Shown here in pieces: positions 1-7,238 of a DNA stretch of 33,976 bases. Where the stretch lies: positions 1,759,904-1,793,879 of the forward strand of contig NZ_LSTO01000001.1 of NCBI RefSeq assembly GCF_002211445.1. Direction: 5' to 3'. The position numbers and the translations under genes were made by a program. Origin of the DNA: Noviherbaspirillum denitrificans (GTDB lineage Bacteria > Pseudomonadota > Gammaproteobacteria > Burkholderiales > Burkholderiaceae_D). The notes under the pieces are model-generated. The model was given only the letters and a program-made list of their open reading frames with translations, had not been told where the DNA came from and searched no databases. The stretch's first letter is position 1. Each line of letters starts with the position of its first letter.

Positions 1-2
1 CG

Positions 3-1220
3 CTGGGCGATTACCTTCGGCACGACGGCTATCGGGGCTTGCGCGCGGCGCTTGCCATGTCCCCGGCCGCCGTCGTTCAAACGGTGACCCACTCAGGCTT
101 GCGCGGCCGCGGGGGTGCCGCGTTTCCAACCGGCGCCAAATGGAAAACCGTACTCGATACCGACGCGGACCGGAAATACGTGGTGTGCAACGCCGATGAG
201 GGCGACTCCGGCACCTTTGCGGACCGCCTTGTGATGGAGGGCGATCCCTTTGCACTGATCGAAGGAATGACGATCGCTGCCTTCGCGGTATCCGCAACGA
301 AGGGCTACATCTACGTCCGCAGCGAATATCCGCATGCCATTGCCATCCTGGAAGCGGCAATCCAGACGGCGAGAAATGCCGGTTATCTGGGTGTGGATGT
401 CCTGGGTTCAGGCAAGCAGTTTGACTTGGAGGTACGCAAGGGCGCAGGCGCCTATATCTGCGGCGAGGAAACCGCACTTCTGGAGAGCCTGGAAGGAAAT
501 CGCGGGATCGTCCGGGCGCGCCCCCCGCTTCCCGCGGTTCGCGGTTTGTTCAATCAGCCGACCATTGTCAACAACGTCCTTTCATTCACGAGCGTCCCGG
601 TCATCTTGCACCGGGGAGCAGAGTTCTATCGTGATTTCGGCATGGGCCGGTCACGCGGCACCATCGCCATCCAGCTTGCCGGCAACATCAAACATGGCGG
701 TCTCATCGAGAAAGCCTTCGGTGTGACGCTGCGCGAGGTGTTGTACGAATATGGGGGTGGAACGGCATCGGGCCGCCCCATCAAGGCCGTGCAGGTCGGC
801 GGTCCGCTCGGCGCCTATCTTCCGGAGCGGCACTGGGATACACCGCTCGACTACGAAGCATTTTCCGCTATCGGGGCAGTACTGGGCCACGGGGGGATAG
901 TCGTCCATGACGACAGCGCGAACCTTGGACGCTTGGCGCGCTACGCGATGGAATTCTGCGCCGTCGAATCCTGCGGTAAGTGCACGCCCTGCCGCATCGG
1001 CTCAACCCGCGGAGTGGAGGTGATCGACAAGATCATCGGCAGCAACGGCGGTATGCAGCAGATTGAACTCCTGCGCGATCTCTGCGACACAATGGTGCAC
1101 GGCTCGCTGTGCGCGATGGGGAGCATGACGCCTTTGCCGGTTCTGTCTGCACTGGACCATTTTCCCAATGACTTTCGCCGCAATGATGCGGCGTGCGACA
1201 TAGAGAAGCGAACGTTATGA
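3..1220 (+). CDS. fdsB: NAD-dependent formate dehydrogenase beta subunit (NuoF-like), 5' end outside the window
   Basis: This is the flavin/NADH-binding subunit of a soluble formate dehydrogenase. It passes electrons from the FdsA iron-sulfur chain through FMN to NAD+. The reading frame is open from base 3 and already codes for NuoF-like sequence (YLRHDGYRGL) upstream of the first possible start at 39 (TTG), so the gene begins outside the window. Visible family features are the glycine-rich NADH/FMN region (GRGGAAFPTG, about 105-135), a second motif (GAYICGEETALLES, about 450-490) and the C-terminal [4Fe-4S] motif SCGKCTPCR (about 970-997) with a further Cys in SLCAMG. Its TGA shares bases with the ATG of fdsA (ATGA at 1217-1220), indicating translational coupling. 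NuoF of complex I is the alternative, but the fdsA, fdhD and fdsD neighbours decide for FdsB. Confidence 0.93.
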   Translation: MGDYLRHDGYRGLRAALAMSPAAVVQTVTHSGLRGRGGAAFPTGAKWKTVLDTDADRKYVVCNADEGDSGTFADRLVMEGDPFALIEGMTIAAFAVSATKGYIYVRSEYPHAIAILEAAIQTARNAGYLGVDVLGSGKQFDLEVRKGAGAYICGEETALLESLEGNRGIVRARPPLPAVRGLFNQPTIVNNVLSFTSVPVILHRGAEFYRDFGMGRSRGTIAIQLAGNIKHGGLIEKAFGVTLREVLYEYGGGTASGRPIKAVQVGGPLGAYLPERHWDTPLDYEAFSAIGAVLGHGGIVVHDDSANLGRLARYAMEFCAVESCGKCTPCRIGSTRGVEVIDKIIGSNGGMQQIELLRDLCDTMVHGSLCAMGSMTPLPVLSALDHFPNDFRRNDAACDIEKRTL

Positions 1221-4078
1221 AAGAGACGGTTTTGACGCGAGACTATGGCACCCCGGCGCGGTCGTCGGCGATCCAGGTCAGCCTGGAGGTCGACGGCATC
1301 AAGGTCACGGTTCCAGCCGGCACATCCGTCATGCGCGCGGCAGCGGAAAGCGGTATCAATATTCCGAAACTGTGCGCAACGGACAGCATAGAGGCATTCG
1401 GTTCGTGCCGACTGTGCCTCGTTGAAATTGAAGGCAGGCGCGGTTACCCTGCATCCTGCACCACCATCGTGGAAGATGGCATGAAGGTGCGCACGCAGTC
1501 CGGGAAGCTGCAATCCTTGCGCAAGGGGGTCATGGAACTCTATATCTCCGACCACCCGCTTGACTGCCTCACCTGCCCAGCCAACGGCGACTGCGAACTC
1601 CAGGACATGGCGGGCGTCGTTGGCTTGCGGGACGTGCGGTACGGCATGGACGGCGCCAACCATCTCGCCGACAAAAAGGACGAGTCGAATCCTTACTTCA
1701 CATACGATCCCGCCAAGTGCATCGTCTGCAACCGGTGCGTCCGCGTCTGCGAGGAAACCCAAGGGACGTTCGCACTGACGGTTTCGGGACGCGGTTTTGC
1801 GTCACGCATTACTGCGGGACAGAACGACGCCTTCATGGAATCCGAGTGCGTGTCCTGCGGAGCGTGCGTCCAGGCCTGCCCGACCGCAACCCTCCAGGAA
1901 AAGTCCGTGATCTGGCTCGGCCAGGGCGAACACAGCGTCGTGACCACCTGTGCCTACTGCGGGGTCGGCTGCGCGTTGAAAGCCGAAATGAAGGGCGATC
2001 AGGTCGTGAGAATGGTGCCATACAAGGATGGCAAGGCCAATGAGGGCCATGCCTGCGTCAAGGGGCGCTTTGCCTGGGGTTATGCGACACATTGCGATCG
2101 CATCACCACGCCCATGATACGCAACGCGATCACCGAGGCGTGGCGCGAAGTGTCTTGGGACGATGCGCTCGCTTTTGCCGCTTCCGAATTCAAGCGAATC
2201 CAGGCGAAATACGGCTGCGACTCAATTGGCGGGATCGTTTCTTCGCGCTGTACCAACGAAGAGGGTTATCTCGTACAGAAACTGGTGCGGGCAGCATTCG
2301 GCAACAACAATGTGGATACCTGCGCTCGGGTATGCCATTCCCCGACCGGTTACGGGCTCAAGCACACCCTGGGCGAATCCGCGGGTACGCAGACGTTCAA
2401 ATCGGTGGAACGTGCCGATGTCATCATGGTCATCGGCGCCAATCCCACCGACGGCCACCCGGTCTTTGCGTCGCGTCTGAAGAAGCGGCTGCGTCAGGGC
2501 GCAAAGCTGATTGTCATCGATCCTCGCCGCATCGACCTCGTGAAGTCGCCGCACGTGCGCGCCGCCTGCCATCTGCAGCTGCGCCCCGGAACGAACGTGG
2601 CCGTTCTCAACGCCCTCGCACATGTGATTGTTGTCGAAGGCCTGCTGGACGAAGCGTTTATCGCTGCCCGTTGCGAGGACATGGCTTTTAACACCTGGCG
2701 CCAGTTTGTATCGCAGCCGGAAAACGCACCGGAGGCGACCGAAGCCATTTCCGGGGTGCCGGCCCGGCTGCTGCGCGAAGCTGCCCGCACGTACGCCGCT
2801 GGCGGCAACGCGGCAATCTATTACGGGCTCGGCGTCACGGAACACGCGCAAGGTACAACCGCCGTGATGGCCATTGCGAACCTTGCGATGGCGACCGGGA
2901 ACGTCGGGCGCGAAGGCGTGGGTGTCAATCCCCTGCGCGGCCAAAACAACGTGCAGGGATCCTGCGACATCGGCGCCTTCCCGCACGAGCTGGCGGGATA
3001 CCGGCATGTCGGCGATGCCGCCACACGTGCCCTGTTCGAGGAGGCTTGGGGCGTGGAATTGCAAAGCGAACCCGGGCTTCGCATACCGAACATGTTCGAT
3101 GCTGCATTGGACGGCAGTTTCCGCGGCTTGTACTGCCAGGGCGAGGACATCGTGCAATCCGACCCAAACACGCAGCACGTCGCCGCCGCACTCTCGGCCA
3201 TGGAATGCGTCGTGGTTCAGGACATCTTTTTCAACGAGACGGCAAAATACGCACACGTCCTGCTGCCGGGCTCGTCCTTCCTTGAGAAGGACGGTACCTT
3301 TACGAACGCCGAACGGCGCATCTCAAGGGTAAGGAAGGTCATGCCGCCGCTCGCGGGTTATGCTGATTGGGAAGTGACCATGCAACTCGCCCGGCGGCTA
3401 GGTTGCGACATGCAATACAGCCACCCTTCCGAAATCATGGAGGAGATCGCCCGGCTGACGCCCTCGTTCCGTGGCGTGAGCTACGAAAAACTGGACAGGC
3501 TCGGCAGCATCCAATGGCCGTGCAATGAAGAGGCCGCCGAAGGAACGTCGATCATGCACATCGACCAGTTCGTGCGCGGCAAGGGGCGCTTTGCCGTCAC
3601 CCGGTTCATACCGACGACAGAAAAGGTCACGCGAAAGTATCCGCTGATCCTCACCACCGGGCGCATCCTGTCCCAGTACAACGTCGGTGCGCAGACCCGG
3701 CGCACCGAAAATGTTCGCTGGCATCTGGAAGACCGGCTCGAAATCCATCCTCATGATGCAGAGGACCGGGGAATTCGGGACGGCGATTGGGTCGGCATCG
3801 AGAGCCGTGCCGGCAGTACGGTACTGAGGGCAAGCCTGTCGGACCGACTGCAGCCCGGCGTCGTCTACACCACCTTCCATTTTCCCGGATCCGGGGCCAA
3901 TGTGATCACAACGGACAACTCGGACTGGGCAACCAATTGCCCGGAATACAAGGTGACGGCGGTACAAGTCCTGCCTGTTGCCCACGCGTCGGACTGGCAA
4001 CAGGAATATGCCCGCTTCAGCGATACGCAAACGCGGCTGATGGAGGCGAGGTCCCCGCGTGTGGAAAAGGTGCGCTGA
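1217..4078 (+). CDS. fdsA: NAD-dependent formate dehydrogenase alpha (catalytic) subunit
   Basis: This is the molybdenum subunit that oxidises formate to CO2. I chose ATG 1217 (953 residues) over the in-frame GTG at 1193 because it gives the ATGA overlap with fdsB. Cofactor ligands are visible in order: a [2Fe-2S] set at C53, C64, C67 and C81; a His-Cys cluster at H113, C117, C120 and C126; two ferredoxin-type [4Fe-4S] motifs at C168/C171/C174/C178 and C211/C214/C217/C221; and the molybdopterin-domain [4Fe-4S] at C245, C248, C252 and C280. The Mo ligand is the Cys of VCHSP (C373) followed by H374. It is therefore a Cys enzyme, not a selenocysteine enzyme. The C-terminal MGD-binding domain is complete, and length and domain order match FdsA of soluble FdsABG enzymes. 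The gene lies in the fds operon, with stop and fdhD start overlapping as TGATG. Confidence 0.96.
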   Translation: MKETVLTRDYGTPARSSAIQVSLEVDGIKVTVPAGTSVMRAAAESGINIPKLCATDSIEAFGSCRLCLVEIEGRRGYPASCTTIVEDGMKVRTQSGKLQSLRKGVMELYISDHPLDCLTCPANGDCELQDMAGVVGLRDVRYGMDGANHLADKKDESNPYFTYDPAKCIVCNRCVRVCEETQGTFALTVSGRGFASRITAGQNDAFMESECVSCGACVQACPTATLQEKSVIWLGQGEHSVVTTCAYCGVGCALKAEMKGDQVVRMVPYKDGKANEGHACVKGRFAWGYATHCDRITTPMIRNAITEAWREVSWDDALAFAASEFKRIQAKYGCDSIGGIVSSRCTNEEGYLVQKLVRAAFGNNNVDTCARVCHSPTGYGLKHTLGESAGTQTFKSVERADVIMVIGANPTDGHPVFASRLKKRLRQGAKLIVIDPRRIDLVKSPHVRAACHLQLRPGTNVAVLNALAHVIVVEGLLDEAFIAARCEDMAFNTWRQFVSQPENAPEATEAISGVPARLLREAARTYAAGGNAAIYYGLGVTEHAQGTTAVMAIANLAMATGNVGREGVGVNPLRGQNNVQGSCDIGAFPHELAGYRHVGDAATRALFEEAWGVELQSEPGLRIPNMFDAALDGSFRGLYCQGEDIVQSDPNTQHVAAALSAMECVVVQDIFFNETAKYAHVLLPGSSFLEKDGTFTNAERRISRVRKVMPPLAGYADWEVTMQLARRLGCDMQYSHPSEIMEEIARLTPSFRGVSYEKLDRLGSIQWPCNEEAAEGTSIMHIDQFVRGKGRFAVTRFIPTTEKVTRKYPLILTTGRILSQYNVGAQTRRTENVRWHLEDRLEIHPHDAEDRGIRDGDWVGIESRAGSTVLRASLSDRLQPGVVYTTFHFPGSGANVITTDNSDWATNCPEYKVTAVQVLPVAHASDWQQEYARFSDTQTRLMEARSPRVEKVR

Positions 4079-4929
4079 TGCTGGATGCCTTTGAGAGCGA
4101 CGGCCTGCCGCCACCGGTCGCACGGAGGGCGGTGTACCAGGTTCACCGCAGCGACGCGCAGGACGCGCTAGACAGTCTTGCCGAGGAAGTCCCCGTCGCG
4201 CTTGAATATAACGGCGTTGCGCATGCGGTCTTGCTGGCCACGCCCGCCGAACTTGAGCTGTTTGCGCTCGGGTTCTCGCTGAGTGAGGGGATTGTGGCGT
4301 CGGCGGCCGATGTCTATGACATGGAAATAGAGAATTCGCTGAACGGCATCACCATCCGCCTTACCGTCAGCGGCGCCGCATTTGACGTAATCAAGGCCAG
4401 GCGGCGGCAACTGGCCGGGCGGACCGGCTGCGGATTATGCGGTGTGGAGCAGTTGAACCAGGTCGTACGGCCATTGCCGAGCGTCGGGCCCATCCCTTCC
4501 CTGTCCCCCGGGGCAGTCAGGCGTGCGGTCGGCCAGATCGCCGGTTATCAACCGATCGCCAGCCTCACCGGAGCGACCCATGCGGCAGCCTGGTGTTCGG
4601 CGGACGGGCAGCCGGAAATTGTCTTTGAAGACGTCGGACGCCACAACGCGCTCGACAAACTGATCGGCGCACTCGCGCGACGCGGTTTCAACACTCAACA
4701 CGGATTCGTGCTGATTACCAGCCGGGCAAGCGTAGAAATGGTGCAAAAGGCAGCGACGGCCGGAATCGCTGCCCTGGTTGCAGTGTCGGCGCCAACGGCA
4801 CTTGCGGTACGGACGGCAGATGCGTGCGGAATGATGCTGATCGGCTTCGCGCGTGTCGAGCGCCTCGTCGTTTATTCGAAGGCCGGTCTAACTAAACGGG
4901 AATTGTCGGGATGGACATCCGCAACTTGA
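4078..4929 (+). CDS. fdhD: FdhD/FdsC sulfurtransferase chaperone for formate dehydrogenase
   Basis: FdhD proteins carry sulfur from a cysteine desulfurase to the bis-MGD cofactor, which makes formate dehydrogenase active. The start at 4078 (ATG, 283 residues) shares one base with the fdsA stop. A longer open frame reaching upstream to 3787 lies inside fdsA and is not needed. The diagnostic CGLCG motif (C118 and C121) matches the CxxC loop of the family, and the C-terminal half carries the conserved VGRHNALDK and SRASVEMVQK segments. In fds operons this gene is usually called fdsC. Its 3' end overlaps fdsD by 19 bases. Confidence 0.95.
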   Translation: MLDAFESDGLPPPVARRAVYQVHRSDAQDALDSLAEEVPVALEYNGVAHAVLLATPAELELFALGFSLSEGIVASAADVYDMEIENSLNGITIRLTVSGAAFDVIKARRRQLAGRTGCGLCGVEQLNQVVRPLPSVGPIPSLSPGAVRRAVGQIAGYQPIASLTGATHAAAWCSADGQPEIVFEDVGRHNALDKLIGALARRGFNTQHGFVLITSRASVEMVQKAATAGIAALVAVSAPTALAVRTADACGMMLIGFARVERLVVYSKAGLTKRELSGWTSAT

Positions 4930-5150
4930 TCAAAATGGCAAACCAGATCAGTGATTTTTTCGAGTCGCACCGGGATCTGGACGAAGCGGCGCGAGAGATC
5001 TTGCTCCATTTTAAGAAGTTCTGGGCGCCGCAAATGCGCGCCCAACTTCTTGAACATGCCTTGCTCACCGATGGAAGCGGGCTGAATAAAGGCGTTCTTG
5101 CGGCACTGTACGCCCTGAGGGACGAACGAAAATCGGAAAAGCGCTCCTGA
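4911..5150 (+). CDS. fdsD: NAD-dependent formate dehydrogenase delta subunit
   Basis: This 79-residue protein starts at ATG 4911, inside the end of fdhD. It begins MDIRNLIKMANQI and has the small all-helical character and FW(A)PxMR core (KKFWAPQMRAQL) of the FdsD family. FdsD is the last gene of fdsGBACD operons, is needed for full formate dehydrogenase activity and may help maturation or stability of the complex. It has no cofactor motifs or membrane segment. The short overlapping arrangement indicates one transcript with fdsA and fdhD. Position and family both support the call. Confidence 0.9.
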   Translation: MDIRNLIKMANQISDFFESHRDLDEAAREILLHFKKFWAPQMRAQLLEHALLTDGSGLNKGVLAALYALRDERKSEKRS

Positions 5151-5213
5151 GCAAACAATGATGCTGCGCCAGGATGTGAAATGGCGAAGCGGCGGCTCTA
5201 ACGAAAGGGCAAT

Positions 5214-5930
5214 ATGCGAAAAGCTCAACTTACCCGGGAAAATATCCTGCGGCAGGCTTACGAAATCGCTAGCCGCGAAGGCCTGGAAGCACTTAGCTTC
5301 GGCGTCCTGGCCGATCGACTGAACATGAGCAAAAGCGGCGTATACGCCCATTTCGGCTCGATCGAATTGCTACGCGCAAGTGTGCTTCGTTTCTATCGAG
5401 AGCGCTTCGAGCGGGAGATACTGGAACCCGCGCGGCTCGTGCCCGATGGCTTGCACCGGCTGCACGCCATTTTCTTTCATTGCATCCAGCACATCTCCAC
5501 CCACGCGAAGGGCGGCATGTTCTATAGCTGCTGCGCTGCGGAGTACGACGACCGCGGCGGACCGGTCAGGGATGAATTGGTAAGCTGCATCAGCCAATTC
5601 CGCGCAGCCCTCCTGGAAACGCTGCAAAGTGCCGTCCAGCTTGGCCAGTTGAAAGCGGACTCGGATCCTTGCCAGCTGGTGTTCGAAATCTATGCACTAC
5701 TCTTGTTGCTCCAGCACGACAAGCGTCTGCTCACACTCCCCGATGCATTTCTGCGGGTGCACCTTTCATTTTCGAGGATTATTCAGAACCAGGCTTGCGA
5801 TGCAAATTTCAAGGCAAATGCCGACGCCTTCCCAAGATTTGCGTTCTGGCAAAACCAGGCCAAATCCACCTACCGTTCGCGCACCAAATGGGAAGCGTGT
5901 TGTGCACCACTACTCACTTCGAGCAGTTAA
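5214..5930 (+). CDS. TetR/AcrR-family transcriptional regulator
   Basis: The N-terminal 60 residues form a TetR-type DNA-binding domain: LTRENILRQAYEIA, then the helix-turn-helix around residues 28-50 (LADRLNMSKSGVYAHFGS), then the start of the ligand-binding helices. The protein is 238 residues, longer than the usual roughly 200. The last 35 or so residues, after the FSRIIQ helix, look unlike a TetR C-terminus and may be an extension gained when the downstream region was rearranged. The gene lies 63 bases after fdsD on the same strand, so it could read through from the fds operon or be autonomous. The ligand and target are unknown. Control of fds is possible but not shown by the sequence. 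Confidence 0.85.
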   Translation: MRKAQLTRENILRQAYEIASREGLEALSFGVLADRLNMSKSGVYAHFGSIELLRASVLRFYRERFEREILEPARLVPDGLHRLHAIFFHCIQHISTHAKGGMFYSCCAAEYDDRGGPVRDELVSCISQFRAALLETLQSAVQLGQLKADSDPCQLVFEIYALLLLLQHDKRLLTLPDAFLRVHLSFSRIIQNQACDANFKANADAFPRFAFWQNQAKSTYRSRTKWEACCAPLLTSSS

Positions 5931-6079
5931 GCTTTGCGCTCTGCGGCCTCCCCAGGTCGGGTGCATTCGCCACCAACGATCTCACGGCCGATCAGGCGCG
6001 GAATGAACAAACGTCATGCAGCAGACAACCCCGCCTCTCGCCCGTATTCATACGCTCATTGGTTATGACATGGTACACC

Positions 6080-6085
6080 TATAAT
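6080..6085 (+). promoter_or_regulatory. Perfect TATAAT -10-like box with no good -35
   Basis: A TATAAT hexamer lies just before the IS3 remnant. The best upstream partner is TTGGTT at 6059-6064, with a 15-base spacer, which is short. It could be a native promoter orphaned by the rearrangement or a chance match in an AT-richer stretch. The rest of 5931-6140 contains no gene I can support. Confidence 0.25.
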
Positions 6086-6140
6086 GTCGAATCTGAGTTT
6101 TACGCCTTCAGGGCCTCGGAATGCCCCTCGATCCTCTTAG

Positions 6141-6371
6141 CCCCTTAAGCAGCGCGGCCATCCGGTGGCAGAAGTGGCCGGCCGACTTGGGGTAACGACG
6201 CACAGCCTGTACCAGTGGATCAAGAAGTACAGCGTATCGGCCCCTGAACGAGCCGCAGTCCAGGACCAGCAATCCGAGCTGCGCCGTCTGAAGGCTGAGC
6301 TGAAGCGGGTGACTGAAGAGCGAGACATCCTAACAAAGGCCGTCGCGTACTTTGCCAAGACGTCCGGGTAA
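6141..6371 (+). pseudogene. IS3-family transposase OrfA, N-terminally truncated
   Basis: The frame codes for the second half of an IS3-group OrfA: a helix-turn-helix segment (VAGRLGVTTHSLYQWIKKY) followed by the leucine-zipper-like coiled coil (RRLKAELKRVTEERDILTKA) and the typical AYFAKTSG end. The beginning of the protein is missing: an in-frame stop (TAG, 6138-6140) lies just before PLKQRGHPVAEV. A GTG at 6165 is the only plausible start, so the product would lack the first helix. OrfB continues in the -1 frame, as expected for IS3 elements. The element is therefore dead. Confidence 0.85.
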
Positions 6372-6565
6372 AGTACGCGTTTATCCGGGAGCATGAAGCA
6401 CAGTATTCGGTGCGTCGGCTGTGCAAAGTCATCATGGTCCATCCCAGCGGTTATTACGCCTGGCGGTTGAACCCGGAATCGGCACGTAGTATCGAGGACC
6501 GGCGCCTGCTTGGACACATCAAACAATCTTGGCTGGAAAGCGGCGCCGTCTACGGGTACGGACTC
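6368..6565 (+). pseudogene. IS3-family transposase OrfB, N-terminal fragment
   Basis: Beginning in the -1 frame at the end of orfA, the sequence VKYAFIREHEAQYSVRRLCKV, VHPSGYYAW and SWLESGAVYGYG matches the N-terminal HTH_21-type part of IS3-family OrfB. Similarity stops at VYGYG (about 6560), before the whole DDE catalytic domain. The same frame stays open to 6745 but the rest is unlike a transposase. No terminal inverted repeats were found on either side, so this is a fragment rather than an intact insertion. Confidence 0.8.
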
Positions 6566-6932
6566 AGTCAATTGCCGGAGGCGCTCGGCAGTCACGATCT
6601 TTGGGTTGAAACTGGCGAGCGCCGAACAAGAACGCACTCTGCGCGCGGTGATCCTTTTCGGGATGGGCTTGGGCGGCTTCCTGAGATATCTTGTCGCCGC
6701 CAAGTGACGTGTCGTATCCGGTGTTGTTGCCACGACGGTAGTTGATCCACGCCAACCTCTAGTCCAGCGCCAGCTCTCTCGATACAAGCTCCTCGCTCGC
6801 ATCAGGATTTCGATGATGCCGCTGTTCGACCAAATTTGCAGGCAGCTGCGCTTCCAGTGAAGCGGTCATCCCGCATGTCCGCCGTCGCCAACGATCGTGG
6901 GGTGGTCCAGGTCTTCCTGTCAGACGAATTAG
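6566..6932. other. Non-coding/decayed interval between IS3 remnant and hydrolase remnant
   Basis: No frame in this stretch shows a recognisable product. A short + strand piece ending at 6707 codes for a hydrophobic tail (LRAVILFGMGLGGFLRYL) that could be the end of a lost membrane protein, but I cannot name it. The interval reads as a junction of several broken sequences. Confidence 0.4.
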
Positions 6933-7238
6933 GCGCTGGTAACTCGATGTCTGTACATTTCCTTTTTCCCTCAATCAAGCCTTGAGCCGGATGCGTTTCA
7001 TAAGTGCTCGGTGTCACTGGTTCATCCTGCAGCAGATCGATGGTCAACCGTTCAGGCCAGCCAGCAATTCTTTGACAGATTGTCTGTGCCAAGACTTCTG
7101 GTTTTACTCGATCAGTGTGGGCATTTTCCGATCGAAGAGCCCGGGTTGACCCAGTTGAAAGACGCAGTTTTCGGCTTCCTGCAGGATGTTTGTAATGACG
7201 CTGTTGACCGCGAACCGGTGGAAGGCCAAAAGACATGA
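6933..7238 (+). pseudogene. Alpha/beta-hydrolase C-terminal remnant
   Basis: From about 7011 the frame codes for the last part of an alpha/beta hydrolase: SLVHPAADRW (the strand and turn normally carrying the catalytic Asp), QFFDRL, VPRLLVLLDQCGHFPIEEPG with the catalytic His in the GHFP segment, and a closing helix. The nucleophile elbow and everything N-terminal are absent; a TAG at 6930-6932 closes the frame upstream. The stop overlaps the start of the following ATPase gene. A GTG at 7011 could initiate a 75-residue peptide, but it could not be an active enzyme. It is probably the tail of a gene whose front was lost in the IS3-associated rearrangement. Confidence 0.65.

Noticed and set aside
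2222-3256. 344-residue minus-strand open frame opposite fdsA
   Set aside because: It lies entirely within fdsA, has no family motifs and is the usual long antisense frame of GC-rich coding DNA.
6510-6707. Short frame ending in a hydrophobic tail (FGMGLGGFLRYL)
   Set aside because: Possibly the end of a lost membrane protein, but too short and unnamed to call as a gene.
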